From: Heterohyrax brucei
Lineage: Eukaryota > Chordata > Mammalia > Hyracoidea > Procaviidae
Assembly: GCA_028571685.1 (NCBI GenBank)
Contig: CM053162.1
Span: forward strand, 11,846,001-11,910,000
DNA: 64,000 bases
Reading direction: 5' to 3'
Made by a program: the position numbers and the translations under genes. Below, one piece after another: positions 56,845 to 64,000 of this stretch (position 1 is the stretch's first letter; each line of letters begins with the position of its first letter). A model generated the notes under the pieces. The model was given only the letters and a program-made list of their open reading frames with translations. It did no database searches and had not been told where the DNA came from.

Positions 56845-57242
56845 CAGGGAAAGTTTACACAGCAAGTTAGATTCCCATTAACAGTTTCTACACAGTTTGT
56901 GTAGTACAGCTGGCTACATTTTCCACAATGTGGCAAGAGTCTCTTTAATTCCATTCTGGTGGTTCCATTTCTGTGCTCTTGTCTCCTTTCTTTACTTTGG
57001 AATAATTGTTTATCTTTTAGTCTCATGTAGGTGATTTACTTAATGGATGACTGTACTCATGGACAAATAGTTTATTTTGTGTCTCAATCTGTTATTTTGC
57101 TAAAAGGTGACCTTAGGGGATAGTTACCCTTTTAGGTTTAGATTATATCTCAGAGGTATAGTCTTGAGAAGTCCTCTAGTCTGAACTGGTCCAGTAATTC
57201 TGGATTCCAAGAATTTGAGGTCTGTTCTGTATTTTGTTCCCA
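56845..57242 (-). mobile_element. Antisense L1 3'-UTR fragment
   Basis: It starts gggaaagtttacacagcaagttagattccc and runs through ctcatgtaggtgatttac and gaccttaggggatagttacc, the same L1 3' UTR type as 26305-26560. Confidence 0.65.
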
Positions 57243-57405
57243 CTCTCTGAAACCTTGGTGTCATAGCGGTTAAGTGCTACACTTGCTAACTAAAAAGTTG
57301 ACAGTTGAAATCGACCAGATGTTCCTTAGAAACTCTGTGTGGTAGTTCTGCCCAGTTTGGTAGGATTGTTATGAGTTGGAACGAACTCAATGGCAATGGC
57401 TTTGT
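57243..57405 (+). mobile_element. AfroSINE, sense
   Basis: It reads ctgaaaccttggtgtcatag, cggttaagtgctacacttgc, gttatgagttggaacgaactc, aatggcaatggctttg. Confidence 0.88.
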
Positions 57406-57807
57406 TTTTTTTCATGGAGGTCCATCTGTTGTGGCCCTGATCAGTGGTGTGTATGTATTTTAACAAAATTGAATTGTGGTTGAAAGGTAGCACATTCTGC
57501 AACCTAGCACCATAGCCTTTCAGTTGTGTGAAGGGAGACACTTAAGAGATTGTTTAAAGTAATAAAGATTATAATAACAAAAACTTGGAAACTGTGTAAA
57601 TGACAGTCAGCAGGAGAATGGAAGTAAAAGTCATATGTAGTTATAAGGGAATAATAGCACAGTTTAGTTAAAATGAATATACTGAGCCACCAGTACCGTG
57701 AATGTCTCAAAATATATAATTTTACAGAAGGGTTGATACAGTAAGATTCCATTTCCCCAGACTTTAAAGCTCACAAACTGATAATCTGTATTGTCTGTGG
57801 CTGCACA

Positions 57808-57985
57808 GGGAGTCCCTGACAGGTGCAAATGGTTAAGCACACAACTAATAGCTCAAAAGTTGACTCCTTTCGCTCATCCAGTCTGCTTTGGAGAGCTCAC
57901 AGCCTTAAAAACTAGATGGACCAGCTCTACTCTGTACGCACAGAGTCACCATGAGTCAGAGTAGATTCAATACTAAAAACAAATG
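57808..57985 (+). mobile_element. AfroSINE-related SINE, sense
   Basis: The head agtccctgacaggtgcaaatgg..ttaagcaca and the end gtcaccatgagtcagagtag are clear. The middle is longer and diverged. Confidence 0.75.
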
Positions 57986-58132
57986 GCTAAATACATGTCA
58001 TAAAAATATAAAAACGTGCATGAGAACGATAAATGCATGAGAAGGTAGATTCAGGGTAGTGGTTCTCTTTGTAGGAAAATAAGATTGTGGAGAGATACAT
58101 AGATGATTCAAGTCTCTTTTATTGAGTCTTAA

Positions 58133-59625
58133 ATTTGTTGCTATGTTAGGAGATACGGAGTCGATTCTGACCCATAGTGACCCTCTGTACAATAGAACAA
58201 AACCAGTCTTGCACCGTCTTCACAAACATTGTTATGGTTGAACCTACTGTTACAGCCTCTTTGTCAGTCTGTCTCGTTTGAGGGGCGTCCTCTTTTTCAC
58301 TGACCCTCTACCAACCATAATGTTCTTTCCAGGAACTGATCTCTCCAATAATGTGTCCAAAGTATGTCATATGAAGTCTTACCACCCATGCTTGTGAGCA
58401 GCATTATGGCTTTACTTCTTCCAGTACAGATCTGGTAGTACTTTTGGCAGTCCTTGGTGTACTCAGTATTCTTCCCCAACACCGTAATTCAAAGGCTGTC
58501 CTTCAGTCTTCCTTATTTAGTTCCAGCGTTCACGTGCATGTGTGGTGACTGAAAACACCGTGGCTTCAGTCAGGTGCTCCTTTGTCTGCAGAGTAGCATC
58601 TTTGATTTCAGACACTTTCAAGAGGTCTTTTGTAACAGATTTGCTCAGTACATTATATTGTTTGATTTTTTTGACTGCTGCTTCTATGGCCATTGACCAT
58701 GGATCCAACTAAAATGAAAGCCTTGACAACCTCAGTTTATCATGATGTCATTTATCGGTCCAGTTGTAAGGATTTTTGTTTTCTTTATGTTGGAGTGTCA
58801 TCCATATTAAAGGCTGTGGTCTTTGATTTCCATCAGTAAGTGCTTCAAGTCCCTTTTACTTTCAGTTAGCAAGGCTGTGTCATTAGTGTACCACAGGTTG
58901 TCAAAGAGTCTCCTTCAGTCCTGATGCTGTGCTCATCTTCATATAGTCCAGCTTCTCAAATTATCAGCATACAGATTAAATAGGTATGGTATAAGGATAC
59001 AACCCTGACACACACCTTTCCTAAGTTTAAACCATGTAATATCCCCTTGTTGTTTTGGAATGACTGCCTCCTGATCTGTGTACAAGTTCTTCATGAACAC
59101 AAGTAAGTGTCCTAAATTCCCATTCATTATGATGTTATCCATTGTTTGTTAGGAGCCGCATAGTCAGTAAAACACAGGTAAACATCTGCCTGGTATTCTC
59201 TGCTTTCAGCTAGGATCCATGTGACATCATAATTGATACCACTCGATCTGTGTCCTCTTCTGAATCACAGTTGAGTTTCTGGCAGTTCCCTGGTGATGTA
59301 CTGTTGCCACTGTTTCTGAATTATCTTCAGCAAAATTTTACTTGTATGTGATAATAGTGATATTGTTCAATAATTTATGCATTAGGTTAGATCACCTTTC
59401 TTTGGTGTAGTCATAAATGTGAATCTCTTCTAGTCAGGTCACTGTCTCCCAATATCTTGGTCTAGATGAATGATCACTTCTAGTACTGCACCTGTACATT
59501 GAAACATCTCAATTGATATTTCCTCAATTCCTGTAGCCTTTTTTTTTCCGGTGTTTTAAGTGAAGCTTGGACCTCTTCCTTCAGTACTGTCTGCTCTTTA
59601 TAATATGCTACCTCCTGGTCAGTAA
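58133..59625 (-). pseudogene. RTE C-terminal and RT-domain remnant, antisense
   Basis: Antisense frames give ..KLRKGVCQGCILIPYLFNLYAD.. (58939-59142), the RT block with G-x-x-Q-G-x-x-x-x-P-x-L-F, and the following C-terminal parts (..DLLKVSEIKDATLQTKEHLTEA.., 58517-58708). Frameshifts separate them. Confidence 0.8.
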
Positions 59626-60479
59626 GCATGCTGAGCAAATAATCTGAGAAACTGGACTTTCTGAAGAAGAATGTGACATAAAGACTGGAGAAAGACTCAT
59701 TAATAACCTGCATTGTGCTGATGACACAGCCTTGCTTGCTGAAAGTGAAGAGGACTTGAAGCTGAAGCACCTCCTGATGAAGATCAAAGATGACAGCCTT
59801 CAGTACAGATTATACCTCAACATCAAGAAAGCAAAATTGTCACAACTAGACCAATATACAATACCATGATAAACAGAAAAAAAGATTAAAGTTGTCAAGG
59901 ATTTCATTTTACATAGATTTGCAATCAACATACATGGAAGCAGCAGTCAAGACATTAGAAGACACATTGCATTGGGTAAAGCTACTGCAAGAGGCCTCTT
60001 TAAAGTGTTGGGAAGCAAAGATGTCACCTTGAAGACTAAGGTGCACCTGACCCAAGCCAGGGTGTTTTCAGTCACCTCCTGTGTGTGTGAAAACTGGACA
60101 ATGAGTAAGAAAGATCAGTATTGATGCTTTTGAATTGTTGGTGAAGAATACTGAATAGACCATGGGCTACCAAAACAGTACACAGATCTGACTTGAAAGA
60201 GGTGCAGCCAGAATGCTCTGTGGAATCAAGGATGGGGAGACATCATCTAACATACACTGGACATATTATCAGGAAGAATCAATTCCTGGAGCAAGACATC
60301 ATGCTTGATAAAATAGAGTCAGCGAAAAAGAGGAAGACCCAGAATGAGATTGTCACAGAGGCTGCAACACTGGGCTGCAGCACAACAAGGACTGTGGGAG
60401 GGCACAGGACCAGGCATTGTTTCTTTGTTGTGTATAGGGTCGTTAGGAGTGGGCACTGACTCAGTAGCACTTAACAACA
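59626..60479 (+). mobile_element. 5'-truncated RTE, sense, nested in the antisense RTE
   Basis: It begins catgctgagcaaataatctg within the RT domain, passes the active-site region (gtgctgatgacacagcc, A-D-D at about 59718) and reaches a complete 3' end (gcactgactcagtagcacttaacaacaa). The frame 60193-60459 (..KEVQPECSVESRMGRHHLTYTGHII..) is the RTE C-terminus. After it the antisense RTE resumes. Confidence 0.8.
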
Positions 60480-61705
60480 AATTCCTGAAAAGGGTTAACT
60501 TTGACCAGTTCTTTTTGCTGTAGTAATTCTCTATATTCCATCTTATTTTGATGCTTCCTGTGTCCTTTAGTATATTACCCATAGAATCCTTCAGTGTTAT
60601 GATTCAAGGCTTGAGTTTTTCTTTTTATGTCTTTCAGCTTGAGAAATCAAGATGTGTTCGTCCAGTTTGGTTTTCTAACTCCAGATCTTTGCATATGTCA
60701 TCATAATACCATATTTTATTGAAGTATCCATTCATATCTTCTTTTCAGCACTTTTTACGTCATTCTTCTTCTTGCTTTAGCTACTCGATGTTCAGAAGTG
60801 AGTTTCAGAGTCCTCTGACATCTTTTTTTCCCCTTATTTTCTCTTTTTAATGACCTCTTTCTTCATGTATGATATCCTTGGTGTCATTCCACAGCTCTTT
60901 TGGTCTTCAGTCATTAGTATTGAATGCATCAAATTTCTTCTTAAAATGATCTCTAAATTTAGATGAGATGTACTCTGGATTGTGTTTTGGCTCTCGTGGT
61001 CTTGTTTTCATTTTCTTCACTTCAGCTTAAAAACTTGCATGTTAATAATTGATGGTCTGTTCCACAGTTGGCCCCTGACCTTGCTCTGATTGATGATATG
61101 GAGCTTTTCCATCATCTCCTCCCACAGATGTAGTTGATTTGATTTGTATGTATTCTGTCTAGCAAGACCCCCATATATATTCACAATTTATGTTACTGAA
61201 AAAAGGTATCTGCAGTGAAGAAGTTAGTCTTGCAAAATTCTGTCCTATATTCCCCAGCATCATTTGTATCACCAAGGCCATATTTGTCAACTACTGAATT
61301 TTCTTCTTTGTTTCCAGCTCGCACATTCCAATCACCAGTAATTATAAATGAGTCCTGATTGCATATGTGATCAATTTCAGACTGCAGAAATTGGTAAAAA
61401 AACTTACATTTCTTTATCTTTTGCCTCAGTATTTGGTACTTAAATTGGAATAATAGTTGTATTAACTAGTATCTGTTGTAGGCGTGTGGTTATATGTTTT
61501 CCTGTCACTGACAGTGTTGTACTTTAAGATAGATCTTGAAAGGTTTTTTATGATGATGAGTGCAATATCATTCGTCTATAATCTGTCATTCCCAGCATAT
61601 TTGGATTGTCTGGGTTCACAATGACTAATACTAGTCCACTTCAGCTCACTAATGCCTGGGATATTGATGTTTGTGCATTCCTTTTAATTTTTGATAGACC
61701 GACAG
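60480..61705 (-). pseudogene. RTE endonuclease-domain remnant, antisense
   Basis: It continues the outer RTE in reverse: linker region (ctccagatctttgcatatgtc), then endonuclease domain blocks (ggtctgttccacagttggcccc, cgcacattccaatcaccagtaatt, which encode the N-W-N-x-x antisense side of the catalytic G-D-W-N motif), ending ggatattgatgtttgtgc. Only short frames remain. Confidence 0.75.
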
Positions 61706-61832
61706 ACTTATGAGTTACTTCTTTAATTAAAGGATGGAAATTAAGAAAACTTGTTTTTGAAAAAGAAAAAAAATCTGAGGAAATAATATAGCAAAATGTT
61801 CAGATTTGGAAAGGTTAAGTAATGGACAGATA

Positions 61833-62000
61833 AACCGAAAAACAAACCCAGTGCAGGCAAGTTGATCTTGACTCATAGCAACCGTACAGGACAGAGTAGA
61901 ACTGCTACACAGAGTTTTCAAGGAGTGCCTAGCAGATTTGAACTGCCGACCTTCTGGTTAGCAGCTGTAGCTCTTATCCGCTATGCCTCCAAGCTTTCCA
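61833..62000 (-). mobile_element. AfroSINE
   Basis: It reads aaacaaacccagtgcaggc, caagttgatcttgactcatag, gacagagtagaactgctac, gatttgaactgccgaccttc, gttagcagctgtagctc. Confidence 0.88.
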
Positions 62001-62392
62001 GTTGGGCAGATAGACCTTCATTATAGTATTCTCTTAAACTTTTCTGTATATTCAAAGTATTGAATATTTCAAAATTAAGAAAAAAAATTAAGGTAGTATT
62101 TTTGCATCAGCTTCTAGTGCTTTGTATTCGTTCCTTAGCTCCTGATTATATAGGATAATCATGACCCCAGACCTGTTTCTTGTGGTCATATTTTCTAGTT
62201 GGTTTGTTCAGTAAACTGTTTCTCAAGAGTTCTGTTCAGTATAAGCCAAGCAAGCTTTATTTGTATCAGTAGGCTTTTAGATAATAATTGGTACAGAAAT
62301 AAGTGTAATACAAGAGGCCTTTTGTCTCAATTTTTCTCTTTTTGTAAATTTCACTTCTTGAATTTTATTTTGAAAAGAAGTTATAGAACATC

Positions 62393-62592
62393 ATTGCTGT
62401 TACTAGATGCTGATGAGTTCATTCTGACTAATGACTCCATGTGACAGTAAAATGTCTTTGTAGGGTTTTCTTGGCTGGAATCTGTATTGAAGCGGATCAT
62501 CATCTCTTTCTCTCATTGAGTGGCTGGGTGGGTTTGAACTTTAACCTTTGAATGAGCAGTCAAGCACTTAACACTTGTGCCACCAGGGCTGT
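62393..62592 (-). mobile_element. Longer-form afrotherian SINE
   Basis: It reads gctgttactagatgctgatg, agttcattctgactaatgac, ggttttcttggctggaatc, gtgggtttgaactttaacc, cacttgtgccaccaggg. Confidence 0.75.
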
Positions 62593-64000
62593 TTTTTAGA
62601 ACATTAGTCCATGTATATGATAACAAGGTGAGAAAAATGAATTTGACAGTTGTTTAGAGAAAAACTTTTTTTATATCATTGGTTTGAATAGATGCATTGT
62701 TATGCTTTAAATAAAAGCAAGTTACAGAATTTGAAGTTAAAATTCAAATCTTTTCATATTTATTTAACATATTTCAAGGTGTACAAGGCTTAGAACTGTA
62801 GCAGTTGGAAGGTTATTGCCAAGTGCCGTCGAGAGAGGCTTAAATATCACATAGTACAGCTGCCTGTTTTTGTCTTTCCCTACTTTAAATTTCCGCCAAA
62901 TGGTCATTGAGCTTGTGTTTGAGAACTCTGAGTAAAGACAGGATATTGTATACAATGTGTGACAATCTACTGGGCCTGTTAAATGTTACTATCATACTTT
63001 ATTATGGCTTAGGTTTAACCTAAGCCTAAGAGCAATCTCCGCAGGTATTATCTATCTGTACCCCATCCTATAATGTTGTGTGCTTGACTTTTGGAATTTA
63101 TCATAGATGTCAGGACTTGATTTGTATTATCTGGGCTCAAACTATCTTTCTTTTCACCAGGAGAAGCCATTCTAACCCCACACTTGTTCAGATTAGACTG
63201 AAAATTTTCTGAGAATCAATTTAGAGGACTTTGGCTTGGGTGAAGTATGAGAAAGCAAGAGTTCATTGGTCTTTCTGGAGAAACGTTATGCTCATGTAAT
63301 CAAAAATACCCGTGGTCCCACCTCTCCATGTCAGAGTTCACTGTGGCTTGCCCAACTGAATATTTTTAGTATATCCCTGTAAACTGGTTATTGGTATAAT
63401 AAAGATTTACTTTGGCGATACTAAGTCATGTGTCATAAAGCTTTTAACTACTGGAAAAACTAGTCTGGTAGGATTTGTTTCAAATTCATGCCTAACTGTT
63501 ATACGTTGAGTTTAAAATATGGACTTTAAATATAAGATGGCTTTAGTTGTTTTTGTATGAGGATTATTTATTTTATTTTTGTATATTTTATCTACAGAAA
63601 TACCAGTGCTGTTATCTTAGTGTTTCTAATACAGCATATTCTGTACACTGTAATTGTAACATTCTCATTGCTACCTTCCAGTATCCATCTGTAGAAATGG
63701 GTGTGTAAGCACTTAGCTGTCTAAAACCAAACCCCCTCTACCATCCTCAGTACTTCTGTTATAATTGACAGTATTTCATCATTCTGCTTCTATGTTATTA
63801 CTATGAACAGGGTGCCAATACCTTCTTTGTTAAAAGGATTTAGTTAGATTGGATGGATTGGTAGGGACAGTGTGTCAAAAATAAGCTGTTTCTGGCCATT
63901 TTACTACTTAGGAGTAGGGTGATAATTCAGTACACGTGTATATCAAGTAGCATGTATGTTTTGAAGTGTTGCTAGATCTTCCAGTCTGAGTATAGTCAGG
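62593..64000. other. Intron, unique
   Basis: AT-rich, no exon recognised. A short gccaagtgccgtcgag motif at about 62819-62834 matches the AfroSINE end but nothing extends it. Confidence 0.5.

Larger units (their letters stand above)
58133..61705 (-). mobile_element. Long antisense RTE (RTE1-like), interrupted by another RTE
   Basis: From left to right the RTE runs backwards from its 3' end (gctatgttaggagatacggag..) through the C-terminal part, the RT domain (antisense, 58900-59620), then, after an 854-bp insertion, the pre-RT region (60490-60640) and the endonuclease domain up to about 61705. The total of RTE1 sequence is about 2.7 kb, nearly full length. The reading frame is broken many times. 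RTE is a single-ORF LINE with endonuclease and RT. Confidence 0.85.

Noticed and set aside
32025-64000. Next ARHGAP32 exon (linker ..KKHGK.. to RhoGAP start)
   Set aside because: I looked for the expected coding phrases and splice sites by reading and found none. A missed very small exon cannot be excluded without an alignment.

Overview
This is a piece of a mammalian nuclear genome. I place it in Afrotheria, most likely an elephant, for three reasons: many copies of the tRNA-derived AfroSINE (both the ~150-bp form and a longer form), several young-looking RTE/BovB-type LINEs of the kind known as RTE1 in Loxodonta, and an L1 lineage whose 3' UTR matches the afrotherian type. There is no bacterial gene structure. 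Nearly all long reading frames are chance frames or decayed transposon protein.

The only host coding sequence I can support is one 82-bp exon on the + strand (31943-32024). It has canonical splice sites and encodes the end of an SH3 domain (VGLFPGHCVELI...) plus the start of the linker towards a RhoGAP domain. I recognise it as ARHGAP32 (RICS / PX-RICS / p250GAP). The rest of the window would then be two very large introns of that gene. A repeat-free stretch ending in a good splice donor (about 45520-45952) lies in the downstream intron, where the promoter of the short RICS isoform could sit; this is a speculative call.

Layout. 1-9.7 kb: a degraded, sense-oriented L1 (about 415-9693) carrying an antisense MaLR solo LTR, an AfroSINE, an RTE fragment and a complete two-LTR MaLR provirus, several with visible target-site duplications. 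9.7-16 kb: intron with MIR, L2, AfroSINE, L1, RTE and an antisense L1 3' end. 16.1-26 kb: a second, 5'-complete sense L1 (16089-25998) that hosts an antisense MaLR provirus (19742-22509), itself hit by an antisense L1 3' end and an AfroSINE; a palindromic mariner remnant (23873-24383) lies in the same L1. 26-32 kb: antisense L1, then mostly unique intron up to the exon. 32-49 kb: old L1 pieces, SINEs, MIR/L2 and unique intron. 49.4-53.6 kb: a twin-primed RTE insertion (49401-51142) and a very young 5'-truncated L1 (51765-53540) with a perfect 14-bp duplication. 54-62 kb: AfroSINEs, RTE-tailed SINEs and a long antisense RTE (58133-61705) interrupted by a second RTE in the opposite direction. 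62-64 kb: one SINE and unique intron.

The notable biology is structural: a layered record of L1, RTE, MaLR, SINE and mariner insertions in one gene's introns. The most unusual pieces are the tail-to-tail mariner foldback, the clean twin-priming RTE, and repeated ~44-bp AfroSINE micro-insertions sharing the same end points.
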